DNA of 64,000 nt, taken from contig JADJEE010000012.1 of the NCBI GenBank assembly GCA_016709225.1, forward strand, positions 3,391,501-3,455,500, written 5' to 3'. This document shows, piece after piece, positions 38,342 to 50,043 of this stretch. Origin of the DNA: Deltaproteobacteria bacterium (lineage in GTDB: Bacteria; Myxococcota_A; Polyangia; Nannocystales; Nannocystaceae). The translations under genes were made by a program, and so were the position numbers. Every line of letters begins with the position of its first letter. The first letter of the stretch is position 1. The notes under the pieces were generated by a model. The model ran no database searches. It had not been told where the DNA came from and saw nothing but the letters and a program-made list of their open reading frames with translations.

Positions 38342-39667
38342 CTAACGTGCACCTGCGACGGCGGTCATGGCCTCGTCGGCGGCGGCGAGGGTGGCGGCGA
38401 TGGCCTCGTCGTCGTGCGCGGCCGAGACGAACGCGGCCTCGAACTGCGACGGCGCCAGGTAGATGCCGCGCGCGAGCATCTCGCGGAAGTAGGCGCCGAA
38501 GAGCTTGGTGTCGCTGCGTTTGGCGTCGTCGTAGTTCCACACCTCGCCGCGCTGGAAGAAGCCGGTGAACATCGAGCCCACGCGGTTGCCGTGCCACGGC
38601 AGCTCGTGCTTCGCGGCCAACGCAGTGAGCCCGTCGGCCAGCGCGGCGCTCCGCCGCTCGAGTGCGGCGTAGGGCGGGTCGCGATCGATGAGGCGCAGCG
38701 TCGCGAGGCCGGCCGCGACCGCGACCGGGTTTCCGCTGAGGGTGCCGGCCTGGTAGACGGTGCCGACCGGGGCCACGCGCTCCATGATCTCGCGCTTGCC
38801 ACCGTAGGCGCCGATCGGCATGCCGCCGCCGACGATCTTGCCCAGCGTGGTCATGTCGGGCGTGACGCCGTAGCGCTCCTGTGCGCCGCCGCGGGCGACC
38901 CGGAAGCCGGTCATGACCTCGTCGAACACCAGCACGATGCCATGCTCGTGGGTCAGCGCGCGCAGCTGCTCGAGGTAGCCCGCGCGCGGCGGCACGCAGC
39001 CCATGTTGCCGACCACCGGCTCGATGATGATGGCGGCGATCTCGTCGGGGTGCTGGGCGACCAGGGCCCGGACGGCGTCGATGTCGTTCCATGGCACCAG
39101 CAGCGTGTCGGCGACCACCGAGTCGGGCACGCCAGCCGATCCGGGGATGCCGAGGGTCGCCGCGCCGGAGCCCGCCGCGACCAGCAGCACGTCGGCGTGA
39201 CCGTGGTAGGCGCCGTCGGTCTTCACGATCTTGTCGCGCCCGGTGTAGCCACGGGCGACCCGCAGCGCGCTCATCGTGGCCTCTGTGCCCGAGTTGCACA
39301 GCCGCACCATGCCGTCCTTCAGGCTCGGCACCATCGCGCACAGCTGATCGGCGAGCTCGACCTCGGCGGCCGTCGGCGCGCCGAAGCTGAGGCCGTCGCG
39401 GGCGGCACGGAGGACCGCCTCGATGACCTCGGGGTGGGCGTGGCCGAGGATCGCAGGGCCCCATGAGCCGACGTAGTCGATGAGCTCGGCGCCGTCTTCG
39501 GTGTACACGCGCGCGCCCTCGGCACGGCGGATGAACGGCGGCTCGGCACCGACGGACTTGAACGCGCGCACTGGGCTGTTCACGCCGCCGGGGATCACAC
39601 GCTGGGCGGCGGTGAACAGCTCGTGGCTGCGCGCTCCGGATCGACCATCTCGGGATGCTGGGCTCAT
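38342..39667 (-). CDS. hemL: Glutamate-1-semialdehyde 2,1-aminomutase
   Basis: 441 aa from the ATG at 39667; a GTG two codons upstream is possible. It converts glutamate-1-semialdehyde to 5-aminolevulinate with PLP, the second step of the C5 tetrapyrrole pathway, in the cytosol. Family landmarks: PGGVNSPVRAF, CNSGTEATMSALR, DGAYHGHAD, FDEVMTGFR and the PLP-binding Lys of TTLGKIVGGGMP (about residue 277), then GTLSGNP. Length is normal. It implies the C5 route from glutamyl-tRNA rather than glycine-dependent ALA synthase; no other hem gene is in the window. It follows the cysQ-like gene on the same strand. Confidence 0.97.
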   Translation of the reverse strand: MSPASRDGRSGARSHELFTAAQRVIPGGVNSPVRAFKSVGAEPPFIRRAEGARVYTEDGAELIDYVGSWGPAILGHAHPEVIEAVLRAARDGLSFGAPTAAEVELADQLCAMVPSLKDGMVRLCNSGTEATMSALRVARGYTGRDKIVKTDGAYHGHADVLLVAAGSGAATLGIPGSAGVPDSVVADTLLVPWNDIDAVRALVAQHPDEIAAIIIEPVVGNMGCVPPRAGYLEQLRALTHEHGIVLVFDEVMTGFRVARGGAQERYGVTPDMTTLGKIVGGGMPIGAYGGKREIMERVAPVGTVYQAGTLSGNPVAVAAGLATLRLIDRDPPYAALERRSAALADGLTALAAKHELPWHGNRVGSMFTGFFQRGEVWNYDDAKRSDTKLFGAYFREMLARGIYLAPSQFEAAFVSAAHDDEAIAATLAAADEAMTAVAGAR

Positions 39668-39726
39668 GCGCACGCGAGCCTACCAGGGCCGCGCGCGAAG
39701 CGGGCGGTCGGGGAGGGCGCCCGAGG

Positions 39727-40725
39727 TCACGCGTCGGCGAGCCCGAGCGCTGCGATGGCCTCGACCAGCGCGCCGTGGATCTCCGGGTGCGCGCACAGGA
39801 TCCCGAAGTTGTGCCGCAGGCCCGCGGGCGACGAGAAGTCGAACACGGCGCCGCGCAGATCGGTCACCCGCATCCCCGCACGCGATGCGATCGCGGTGCC
39901 AGCCGCATGATCCCACACCGCCTCGACGCGGGTGCGGTTGGTCGGGATGCGCAGGTATGCGTGGGCCTGGCCGCGCGCGACCAGACCGTACTTCGCCTGC
40001 GAGTCGCTCGGCATGGCGGCGTACGCTCGCCCCAGGCGTCGCACCACCTCGTCGACGTTGTCGATGCGCGTGTGCCCGGACTCGACCGAGTGCGTGATCA
40101 CCAGCGCACCCTCGATCGCGGCGGGCGTGCTCGGCAGGTGCTCGCGGCGGTCGTCGTCGATACCGGTGACCACCACCGGCGCCACGCCGTCGGTGGCAAA
40201 CACGACGCCCGACGGATCGACCTGCGCGGGCGAGCCGTCGGCGGCCCGGGAGAGGTTCGGACACGCGAGCACGCCTCGCAACGGGGACGCGCCCTCGACC
40301 CACGCCAGGCACACTGCGTACTGGCCGCGACGCAGGAAGCCCTTGGTGCCGTCGATGGGATCGAGGGTCCAGTAGCGACCGTCGGCCTGGCGCGCCGCAC
40401 CGGCATCGATCGCCGCGAGCACGGCGTCGCGGGTCGCGTCGGGCCACGACACCCGCGCAGCGGCGACCACCGCATCGGCGAGCGCTTCGTCGCCACGCAG
40501 GACCTCGGCCGCCTCTTCGCCGACCACCGTCGGCGCGCCGAGGCGCTGCTGCAGGCGGTGCATGACGACCGCTTGCGCGGCGAAGTCGGCGATGGTGACC
40601 GGGCTGTCGTCGGCCTTCGTGACGGCGTCGATGTGGCCTGCGGCGACGGCTCGGCACACGCGTGCGGCGGCACGGACGGCGTCGATTGCGATCTCGGTCT
40701 CGGGGTCCAGCTGCGCGGTGCTCAC
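39727..40725 (-). CDS. cysQ: 3'(2'),5'-bisphosphate nucleotidase / inositol-phosphatase family
   Basis: 332 aa from a GTG at 40725 (MSTAQLDPE); no ATG is near. FIG/IMPase superfamily: metal-site acids in DDSPVTIADF and GEEAAEV, the signature DPIDGTKGFLR, and the C-terminal WDHAAGTAI. DPIDGTKGF is characteristic of the HAL2/BPNT1/CysQ branch, which removes the 3'-phosphate of PAP made during sulfate assimilation, with Mg and inhibition by Li/Na. The eukaryote-like length fits the SAL1/HAL2 subgroup. An IMPase-like activity cannot be excluded. Confidence 0.88.
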   Translation of the reverse strand: MSTAQLDPETEIAIDAVRAAARVCRAVAAGHIDAVTKADDSPVTIADFAAQAVVMHRLQQRLGAPTVVGEEAAEVLRGDEALADAVVAAARVSWPDATRDAVLAAIDAGAARQADGRYWTLDPIDGTKGFLRRGQYAVCLAWVEGASPLRGVLACPNLSRAADGSPAQVDPSGVVFATDGVAPVVVTGIDDDRREHLPSTPAAIEGALVITHSVESGHTRIDNVDEVVRRLGRAYAAMPSDSQAKYGLVARGQAHAYLRIPTNRTRVEAVWDHAAGTAIASRAGMRVTDLRGAVFDFSSPAGLRHNFGILCAHPEIHGALVEAIAALGLADA

Positions 40726-40759
40726 GACTCGCGAGAGCGTATCAGCGACAACCAACGAA

Positions 40760-40794
40760 CGCGCGACCGCCGGGCAATCCCGGGCGGTCGCGCG
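40760..40794 (-). terminator. Strong hairpin downstream of the Spy-like gene
   Basis: A perfect 12-bp stem (cgcgcgaccgcc / ggcggtcgcgcg) plus an inner ggg/ccc pairing around caat. It lies 24 bases past the stop of the gene at 40818-41807 in its direction of transcription. The following bases (gttcgttggttgtc) are the most T-rich stretch around. Probably an intrinsic terminator. Confidence 0.65.
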
Positions 40795-40817
40795 TGTGCC
40801 GACCTGCGGCCGATGCC

Positions 40818-41807
40818 TCAGCCCGCGGCGGTCTTGTTCTCGTCGCCGCCGCGGCCGCGCTTGCCACCGCGCTTGCCGTGCTTGCCACCGTGCTTGCCGT
40901 GCTTGCCGCCCATCAACGCGTGCGGGCCCTCGGTGGCGATCTTCGCTGCGACGATCTCGCGCTGATCGGCGGTGAGCACGTGGTGCACGGCGACTGCGGT
41001 CTGCTCGCGGCGGCTCGCGTGGGTCTCGTGGGCCGCGTCGAGCCCCGCGAGGTACGCCCGCACGGTGCCGGCGTCGAGGCTGGCGCCGCGGAACGCATCC
41101 GCGAAGGCGGTGTCGGTGTCGCCGCGCTCGGGGCGGCTGCCCTTCGCGTCGGCAAAGATGCCGGTGATCTGCTGCAGCTGCTCGGCGCTGCACGACAGCG
41201 GCTCGCAGGTCTTCTCGGCCATCTTGGCCGCGAACATCGCGGGGTCGTGCTTGCCACCGGCCTCGCCGTCGCGCTTGCCCTTGCCGTGGCCGCCGCCGCG
41301 CTTGCCCCCGCCGTGCCCACCGCCGAGCAGGCCGTGCGGACCGTGGGCGGTGAGCATGTCGGCCACGGTGCCGCGCTGCTTGGCGTCGAGCGCAGCGTGG
41401 ATCGCCAGCACGCTCTCGGCGGTCAGCTTGGGCTTGGCGTCGCCGTCGTGCACGGCCTCGCGCCACGCGTCGAGCGCATCGGCATCGAAGTCGCCGGCGC
41501 GGTAGGCATCGGCGAGCGCGGCGTTCGCCGCTGCAAACGCGGACGCGTCGGGGTGGTCGCGGTGCGGCATCGCGGGCAGCAGCTTCGCGAGCTGCTCGGC
41601 CTGCGCGTCGGAGCACTCGAGCGCGGCGCACAGGCGATCGACCGGCGAGTGCCGCTCGCCAGCGTCAGCCTGCGCATCGCTGCGACTCTCGACGGCGGTG
41701 GCTTCGTCGTCCTGCTGATCGCAGGCCGCCACCGTGAGCGGCGCGGCCAGGGCGAAGCACATGAGGAACGTGGAACGGATGCGGTTGCTCGGCATGGAAG
41801 CCAGCAT
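40818..41807 (-). CDS. Spy/CpxP-like duplicated lipoprotein with His/Gly/Lys-rich linkers
   Basis: 329 aa from the ATG at 41807; an ATG at 41795 would also give a good signal peptide. Lipobox TVAAC, then an acidic linker. Two homologous ~110-residue helical units follow: the first has ALECSDAQAEQLAKL and HAALDAKQRGTVADML, the second PLSCSAEQLQQIT and HHVLTADQREIVAAKI. Each ends in a His/Gly/Lys/Arg-rich low-complexity tail (GGGHGGGKRGGGHGKGK and GGKHGKHGGKHGKRGG). LTxxQR-like motifs recall Spy/CpxP periplasmic chaperones. The His-rich tails could bind metal. Family match is tentative. Confidence 0.65.
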   Translation of the reverse strand: MLASMPSNRIRSTFLMCFALAAPLTVAACDQQDDEATAVESRSDAQADAGERHSPVDRLCAALECSDAQAEQLAKLLPAMPHRDHPDASAFAAANAALADAYRAGDFDADALDAWREAVHDGDAKPKLTAESVLAIHAALDAKQRGTVADMLTAHGPHGLLGGGHGGGKRGGGHGKGKRDGEAGGKHDPAMFAAKMAEKTCEPLSCSAEQLQQITGIFADAKGSRPERGDTDTAFADAFRGASLDAGTVRAYLAGLDAAHETHASRREQTAVAVHHVLTADQREIVAAKIATEGPHALMGGKHGKHGGKHGKRGGKRGRGGDENKTAAG

Positions 41808-41887
41808 GGCGCGCGGCGCAATGTGGTTCCGCTCGCGTTCGGCGTTCGTTCCGAAAACCGCCCGTAAACCGCGGCCCGCCCCGCCCC

Positions 41888-44554
<2,667 letters not shown>

Positions 44555-44715
44555 GGGTCGGCAGACGTTGCGCCCGGCGTTCGAAACGCCTCCAGGGGCG
44601 TGCGGAGGATACCCTCATCGGCCGTGCATCCCAAGCCTCGCCGGGGTCGCGCGTGCGCTGACGCCCCGCGCCGGCGATCGACGCCGCGCGCCCGCGCTGC
44701 GGACACTGCGAAGCG

Positions 44716-45930
44716 ATGAATTCGGGCGTTGGCGGCGGTCTCGGGCGGGTGTGGTGGATCTCTTCGCTGGCGTGCGCGATCGCGGCAGCTTGCGGCGGCG
44801 CGAGCTCGGGGACGGGCGCCGGCTCGTCGGACGGCAGTGGCTCCGGCAGCGGCGACAGCAGCGGCAGCGCGAGCGCGACGACCACCGCGGGCACCACCGC
44901 CAGCACCAGCGCGGGCACCACCGCGACGAGCGATGCGACCACCGGCATGACCACGCAGGCGACCACCGGCGTCGACGGCAGCACCACCGCCGACGATGCC
45001 GGTGGCTGCGGCGACGGCCCGGCCTGCGAGGCGCCGTGGGTGTGCGCGCCCGCGGGCTACTGCGCCAGCACGACCGGTGTGCCGCAGTTCGATCGCGTGT
45101 TCGTGGTGATCTTCGAGAACCGCTCGCTGACCTCGGTGATGGGGCACGCGCCCTACCTCGACGGGCTCGCGGAGATCGGTGCCTACGCCACGGCCTTCAA
45201 CTCGGTGATGCACCCGAGCCTGCCCAACTACCTCGCGATGACCTCTGGCGACACCCAAGGTGTCGCGTGCGACTGCCACCCGGGGCCCGAGAACGACTGC
45301 TCGCAGCTCACGTGCAATCTCATCGCCTCGGGCTGCGATTGCCCGGCCGATGTCGAGCACCTCGGTGATCAACTCGACGCGGCCGGCATCAGTTGGCGCG
45401 AGTATGGCGAGGGCATGGGCACGCCGTGCAACCCCGACGACGACAACGCGGTGCACTACGCGACCAAGCATCTGCCGTTCATGTACTACAGCAACGTGTT
45501 CGATGACGCGCCGCGGTGTCAGGAGCACCTGCGCGACTACGGCGACTTCGCAGGCGACCTCGCGGCCCAGTCCCGCCGCTTCTCGATGATCTCGCCGGAC
45601 CTCTGCAATGACATGCACGACAATTGCGGCGGCAACCCGGTGACCCACGGCGACACCTGGGCGAGCGCCAACCTCGCGACCATCCTCGGCACGGCTGGCT
45701 TCGCCGACGGTGGTCGCGACGTGCTCTTCGTGGTGTGGGACGAGCAGGACAACAGCATCGGCGACGCGCCGATCCCCTTCATCGTGGTATCGCCGCTGGT
45801 CGAGCCCGGCGCGGTCACCGAGCTCCCCTACGACCACTACTCGCTGCTCGCGACGTGGGAGGACGGCTTCGGCGTCCCGCGGCTCGGCCACGCTGCCGAG
45901 GCCGCCCCCATCACCGACATCTGGCGTTGA
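44716..45930 (+). CDS. Phosphoesterase-family (acid phosphatase/phospholipase C-like) lipoprotein
   Basis: 404 aa from the ATG at 44716. Signal peptide with lipobox AIAAACG, then an exceptionally long Gly/Ser and Ala/Thr-rich spacer (about residues 30-100) and a short Cys-rich segment. The phosphoesterase domain (PF04185, alkaline-phosphatase superfamily) starts FDRVFVVIFENRS and has HPSLPNYLAMTSG, DQLDAAGISWREY, FSMISPDLCNDMH and FVVWDEQD. The metal-binding Glu/Asn at the first strand and the Asp/Glu near the end are present. It is likely surface-anchored and hydrolyses phosphate esters. The 161 bp to divergent gyrA hold both promoters. Confidence 0.85.
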   Translation: MNSGVGGGLGRVWWISSLACAIAAACGGASSGTGAGSSDGSGSGSGDSSGSASATTTAGTTASTSAGTTATSDATTGMTTQATTGVDGSTTADDAGGCGDGPACEAPWVCAPAGYCASTTGVPQFDRVFVVIFENRSLTSVMGHAPYLDGLAEIGAYATAFNSVMHPSLPNYLAMTSGDTQGVACDCHPGPENDCSQLTCNLIASGCDCPADVEHLGDQLDAAGISWREYGEGMGTPCNPDDDNAVHYATKHLPFMYYSNVFDDAPRCQEHLRDYGDFAGDLAAQSRRFSMISPDLCNDMHDNCGGNPVTHGDTWASANLATILGTAGFADGGRDVLFVVWDEQDNSIGDAPIPFIVVSPLVEPGAVTELPYDHYSLLATWEDGFGVPRLGHAAEAAPITDIWR

Positions 45931-45968
45931 CGCGCGGCACGAGCCGAACCACCGGGGCTGCCTTGGGC

Positions 45969-46643
45969 TCAGCTGTCGGGCGTCTCGGCGTCGACTGGCC
46001 AGCCCTTGCGGATGAGATCCCCGCAGGTGGTGCCGGCCGGAATCTCGACGTAGGCGAACGGCCCGCGCACGTTCTCGAGCGTGTCGTCGGCGAAGGTCTC
46101 GAGGCAGCGACCGCGGGCCCCGAGCACGTGTTGGTGCACGGTCACGCGCGCGTCGCCGACGAAGCGCTTGGCCTCGAAGCGGCCGACCGAGCGTGTCAGT
46201 GAGCGGTTGCTGACGTAGAGATCCCCGGCGCACACCGGCGCGTCCACGCTCACCGTCATGCCCGGGTGCCCATCGTCGTCGATGTCCTCCGCGCCCCAGG
46301 CGACCTCGGAGCCGGCACCATACCCGTCGCCGTCGGCGCGCAGGTTGAACGTCATGTTCGAGCGCGGCAGCGCGTCGGCGTCGACGCTGACCCGTGCGCC
46401 CGCGACCTCGTCGAAGAAGACCGCACACGCGATCTGTGACACGTGCAGTCGCGTCCCATCGAAACGGACCCGCGCCAACAGCAGCGATTCCGAGCGGGTC
46501 TTCACCCGCCCGCGGAACGGGATGCGCCGTGAGCCGTAGCTCACCTGGTGGCCGGCCCACAGCACCGTCCGCGGCGCCGTTTCCTCGACCGCCGCAAAGG
46601 GGAGCACGCTCGCGAGCAGCATGAGGGACAAGGTGGCGGACAT
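45969..46643 (-). CDS. Exported protein of unknown function
   Basis: 224 aa from the ATG at 46643, chosen because a signal peptide (MSATLSLMLLASVLPFAA) starts there; an upstream start at 46688 adds uncharged non-signal residues. The mature part is beta-rich with two to four Cys (CAVFF, CAGDLY, GRCLETF, GTTCGDL) and an acidic DIDDDGHPGM loop resembling a calcium-binding segment. No family recognised. It is divergent from crtI, 85 bp away, and convergent with the phosphoesterase gene. Confidence 0.65.
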   Translation of the reverse strand: MSATLSLMLLASVLPFAAVEETAPRTVLWAGHQVSYGSRRIPFRGRVKTRSESLLLARVRFDGTRLHVSQIACAVFFDEVAGARVSVDADALPRSNMTFNLRADGDGYGAGSEVAWGAEDIDDDGHPGMTVSVDAPVCAGDLYVSNRSLTRSVGRFEAKRFVGDARVTVHQHVLGARGRCLETFADDTLENVRGPFAYVEIPAGTTCGDLIRKGWPVDAETPDS

Positions 46644-46694
46644 GGCGGACTCCGGGGCAGAGGCTAGGCGAGAACCCGGGGCCGTCAAGGCTGG

Positions 46695-46722
46695 TTGTCA
46701 AAGGTTGGTTCAACGATAGACT
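46695..46722 (+). promoter_or_regulatory. Candidate promoter of the crtI block
   Basis: TTGTCA at 46695-46700, a 16-bp spacer, then TAGACT at 46717-46722, six bases before the crtI GTG. The same TAGACT and spacer length are found before crtD. The short distance to the start codon implies a leaderless or nearly leaderless mRNA. Confidence 0.5.
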
Positions 46723-46728
46723 CGACAC

Positions 46729-48303
46729 GTGCAGACCGAACCCCGCGACCGCGACCCTCGATCCAGGCCCCACGCCATCGTCATCGGAAGCGGCTTCGGA
46801 GGCCTCGCGGCGGCGGTTCGCCTCGGCGCCCGCGGATACGACGTGACCGTGCTCGAGCGCCGCGATCGCCCCGGCGGTCGCGCCTACGTCTACCAACAGG
46901 ACGGCTTCACCTTCGACGGCGGGCCGACCGTCATCACGGCGCCGTTCCTGTTCGAGGAGCTGTGGACGCTGTGCGGCCGTCGGCTGCAGGACGACGTCGA
47001 GCTGCTACCGGTGACCCCGTTCTACCGCATCCGCTTCGATGACGGCGCGCTGTTCGACTACACCGGCGACCCCGAGGCCATGCGTGCCGAGGTGCAGCGG
47101 CTCGCGCCCGAGGACGTCGATGGCTACGAGCGCTTCCTCGACATGAGCCGGCGCATCTATGAGGTCGGCTTCGAGCAGCTCGCCCACGTGCCGTTCGATC
47201 GCTGGACCGACATGGCGCGCATCGTGCCGGAGATGATGCGGCTGCGCAGCTATCGCACCGTCTATGGGCTGGTCTCGTCGTTCGTGCGCAACGATCGACT
47301 GCGGCAGATCCTCTCGTTCCACCCGCTGTTGGTGGGCGGCAACCCGTTCGAGACCACCTCGATCTACTCGCTCATCTGCCACCTCGAGCGTCGCTTCGGG
47401 GTGTGGTTCCCCAAGGGCGGCACTGGGGCGCTGGTCGACGGCCTCGTGCGGCTCATCGAAGGCCAGGGCAACCGCGTGCGCTGCAACGTGGAAGTCTCGC
47501 AGATCCACGTGGTCGATGGTGCCGCGCGCGGCGTCGTGCTCGCCGACGGCTCGCGGATCGACGCCGACGTGGTGGTGTCGAACGCCGACGCCGGCTGGAC
47601 CTACAAGCACCTGTTGCCGGCCAGCGCGCGCAAGCACTGGACCGACGCGCGGGTCGAGAAGGCCCGCTACTCGATGAGCCTGTTCGTGTGGTACTTCGGC
47701 ACCAATCGACGCTACGAAGACGTCGCGCACCACACCATCATGCTCGGGCCCCGCTACAAGCCCCTGCTCGACGACATCTTCAAGCACAAGCGGTTGGCAC
47801 CCGACTTCAGCCTCTACCTGCACCGGCCGACCGCCAGCGATCCCTCGCTGGCGCCCGCGGGGCATGACGGCTTCTACGTGCTCTCGCCGGTGCCGCACCT
47901 CGACGCCGACGTCGACTGGACCGTGGAGACCGAGCCCTACCGACGCAAGCTCGAGCAGTTCCTCGATCAGACCATCTTGCCGGGGTTGTCGCAGTCGTTG
48001 GTGAGCTCGCGGACGCTCACGCCGCTGGGATTCCGCGACGATCTGTTGTCGCTCAAGGGCGCGGCCTTCGGCATGGAACCGGTGCTCCTGCAGTCGGCGT
48101 TCTTCCGCCCGCACAACCGCAGCGAGGACATCTCGGGACTGTACCTGGTCGGCGCCGGCACGCACCCGGGTGCGGGCGTGCCGGGGGTGTTGTCTTCGGC
48201 GCGCGTGCTGGACCGCGTGGTACCCTCGGCGCAGGAGGCACTGGCCGCGCGGCGCGAGCCCGCGGTCGTCGCTTCGCTCGAGGCCCGACACGATGCCGCC
48301 TGA
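46729..48303 (+). CDS. crtI: Phytoene desaturase (CrtI type)
   Basis: 524 aa from a GTG at 46729. FAD-dependent carotenoid desaturase that converts phytoene towards lycopene at the membrane. Dinucleotide fold HAIVIGSGFGGLAAAVRLGA (~15-34), ERRDRPGGRA, DGGPTVITAP, PKGGTGALVDGL, VVSNADAGWTYKHLL and the C-terminal carotenoid-dehydrogenase signature LYLVGAGTHPGAGVPGV. Length and motifs are typical of CrtI rather than CrtD or CrtN, though step number cannot be read from sequence. It heads the block crtI-crtB-acyltransferase; crtB overlaps its end by 11 bases. Confidence 0.95.
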   Translation: MQTEPRDRDPRSRPHAIVIGSGFGGLAAAVRLGARGYDVTVLERRDRPGGRAYVYQQDGFTFDGGPTVITAPFLFEELWTLCGRRLQDDVELLPVTPFYRIRFDDGALFDYTGDPEAMRAEVQRLAPEDVDGYERFLDMSRRIYEVGFEQLAHVPFDRWTDMARIVPEMMRLRSYRTVYGLVSSFVRNDRLRQILSFHPLLVGGNPFETTSIYSLICHLERRFGVWFPKGGTGALVDGLVRLIEGQGNRVRCNVEVSQIHVVDGAARGVVLADGSRIDADVVVSNADAGWTYKHLLPASARKHWTDARVEKARYSMSLFVWYFGTNRRYEDVAHHTIMLGPRYKPLLDDIFKHKRLAPDFSLYLHRPTASDPSLAPAGHDGFYVLSPVPHLDADVDWTVETEPYRRKLEQFLDQTILPGLSQSLVSSRTLTPLGFRDDLLSLKGAAFGMEPVLLQSAFFRPHNRSEDISGLYLVGAGTHPGAGVPGVLSSARVLDRVVPSAQEALAARREPAVVASLEARHDAA

Positions 48304-49240
48304 GTCGCACGCGCTCGTACCCGTCGACCAGGCCGCTCGCGACGACGCGGCCTGCCGACGGCTGCTCGCCAGCGGCTCGCGCAGCTTCGCCACCGCCGCG
48401 TGGTTGCTGCCCTCCCGACTGCGAGTGCCAACCGCGGCGTTCTATGCGTTCTGTCGCGTGGCCGACGACGCCATCGACCTCGGCGACGATCCCCAAGCCG
48501 CACTGGTGCGCCTGCACGCCATGCTCGACCGGGTCTATGCAAACGCGCCCGCGGACGACGTGGTCGAGCGTTCGTTGTGCCGCTGCGTGCACACGCACGG
48601 CATCGTGCGCGAGGTGCCGGAGGCGCTGCTCGACGGCTTCGCGCGCGACTCGACCGGCGCCGCCATCGAGGACCTCGACGCGCTGCTGGCCTACGCAGTG
48701 CGCGTGGCCGCCAGCGTCGGCATCGCGATGACCGCGATGATGGGGGTCCACGACGCCGACACGCTGGCGCGGGCCTGCGATCTCGGCGTGGCGATGCAGC
48801 TGACCAACATCGCCCGCGACGTCGGCGAGGATGCTCGCAACGGGCGTGCGTACCTGCCACGCACATGGCTGGCCGAGGCCGGCATCGCCCGCGATGCGTG
48901 GTTGCGATGTCCCGCGCACTCGCCCGCACTCGCGAGCGTGGTCGAGCGGGTGCTCGCGCTGGCCGACCGCTACTACGCAGCCGCCGAGCCTGGCATCGAC
49001 GCGTTGCCGGCCGACTGTCGCCCGGCGATGCGTGCTGCCTCGCGGATCTACGCCGACATCGGGCGCGATCTCCGGGCCCACGGTTGCGATGCGATGTCGC
49101 GGCGCGCCCACGTGGGTACCGTGCGCAAGCTGCTCTGGCTGCTGCGATCGCGCTGGCACCGGGGCGGTCGCGCCGGTCTCGATGCCCCCGCGTTGCCGCA
49201 GGCGCAGTTCCTGATCGCGGCCGCGAGCGCGGTCCAGTGA
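48293..49240 (+). CDS. crtB: Phytoene synthase
   Basis: 315 aa from the ATG at 48293, inside the last codons of crtI. Trans-isoprenyl diphosphate synthase fold; condenses two GGPP to phytoene. N-terminal SRSFATAAWLLP, the first Asp-rich motif FCRVADDAIDLGDD, and the second motif LTNIARDVGEDARNGRAYLP, in which both Asp-rich Mg-binding motifs are intact; RYYAAAEPGI-type helix after. Length is normal. The stop overlaps the GTG of the acyltransferase gene (GTGA). Confidence 0.96.
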   Translation: MPPESHALVPVDQAARDDAACRRLLASGSRSFATAAWLLPSRLRVPTAAFYAFCRVADDAIDLGDDPQAALVRLHAMLDRVYANAPADDVVERSLCRCVHTHGIVREVPEALLDGFARDSTGAAIEDLDALLAYAVRVAASVGIAMTAMMGVHDADTLARACDLGVAMQLTNIARDVGEDARNGRAYLPRTWLAEAGIARDAWLRCPAHSPALASVVERVLALADRYYAAAEPGIDALPADCRPAMRAASRIYADIGRDLRAHGCDAMSRRAHVGTVRKLLWLLRSRWHRGGRAGLDAPALPQAQFLIAAASAVQ

Positions 49241-50043
49241 TCCCCGCATACCGCTGGCCGGCGTTTGCGCGATGGTTCGCGCGACACTGTGACCGGCGGC
49301 TGCGGGCATGCTTCCACGACGCCGCGCTCGATGGCGTGGAGCACCTGCGCGAGGCGTTGGCGCAGGGGCCGGTGCTCGCGATCGCCAACCACTCGTCGTG
49401 GTGGGATGCGGTGGTGGCCGTGGTGTTGTCGCATCGGCGGCTCGGGGTCGATGCCTACGCGATGATGGACGCGCAGCAGCTGGCCCACGTGCGCTTCTTC
49501 GGCTTCGTCGGCGGCTTCGGGGTCGATCGAGGGCATCGTCGCGATGGCGTCGAGGCGCTGCGCTACGCGCAGTCGCTGCTCGATCGGCCTGGCCGCCTGG
49601 TGTGGGTGTTCCCGCAGGGGACCATCGCTCCGGCCCATCACCCGCTGCAGTTCGAGGGTGGCGCGGCCCGCATCGCGATGGGCGTGCCGAACCTGCGGGT
49701 GGTGCCGATCGGGCTGCGCTACCGCTTCGGCACCCACGAGCGACCGACGCTGCAGGTCGCGTGCGGCGCTGCGCTCGTGCCCACTGCCACGGTTCCTGCG
49801 GTGGTCACCGCGCAGCTGCGCGACGGCGTGCTCGCGTGCCTGCAACGTCTCGACGATGCGGCCCCCGACGCCCTGCCGACGTGGTTCACCCGCGACGAGC
49901 GACCCGGGCTCGCGACGCGCCTGCTCGATGCCATCGCAGGGTGGGTGATCGCCCGCGGCGGCTCACGGCTGCAGGCGGCCGTCGCGGCCGAGCCGAAGCC
50001 GCTGGCCAGCCCACGCGATCGGGGCGCCGCGCAGCGCCCGTAG
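49237..50043 (+). CDS. PlsC-type acyltransferase, probable carotenoid glycoside acyltransferase
   Basis: 268 aa from a GTG at 49237 overlapping the crtB stop. Lysophospholipid-acyltransferase fold with catalytic NHSSWWD (HX4D), a FVGGFGVDR segment, and FPQGT in place of FPEGTR, then VVPIGLRYRF. By position it is the counterpart of CruD of Chlorobaculum, which acylates the sugar of hydroxychlorobactene glucoside, or of staphyloxanthin CrtO; this role is inferred from context only. It could instead be a general glycerolipid enzyme. Its last 81 bases overlap the convergent glycosyltransferase gene. Confidence 0.82.
   Translation: MIPAYRWPAFARWFARHCDRRLRACFHDAALDGVEHLREALAQGPVLAIANHSSWWDAVVAVVLSHRRLGVDAYAMMDAQQLAHVRFFGFVGGFGVDRGHRRDGVEALRYAQSLLDRPGRLVWVFPQGTIAPAHHPLQFEGGAARIAMGVPNLRVVPIGLRYRFGTHERPTLQVACGAALVPTATVPAVVTAQLRDGVLACLQRLDDAAPDALPTWFTRDERPGLATRLLDAIAGWVIARGGSRLQAAVAAEPKPLASPRDRGAAQRP

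Noticed and set aside
44880..44960. Ser/Thr/Ala repeat in the phosphoesterase gene as a CRISPR or tandem array
   Set aside because: It is codon-level low complexity encoding a lipoprotein spacer, with no regular spacer-repeat structure.
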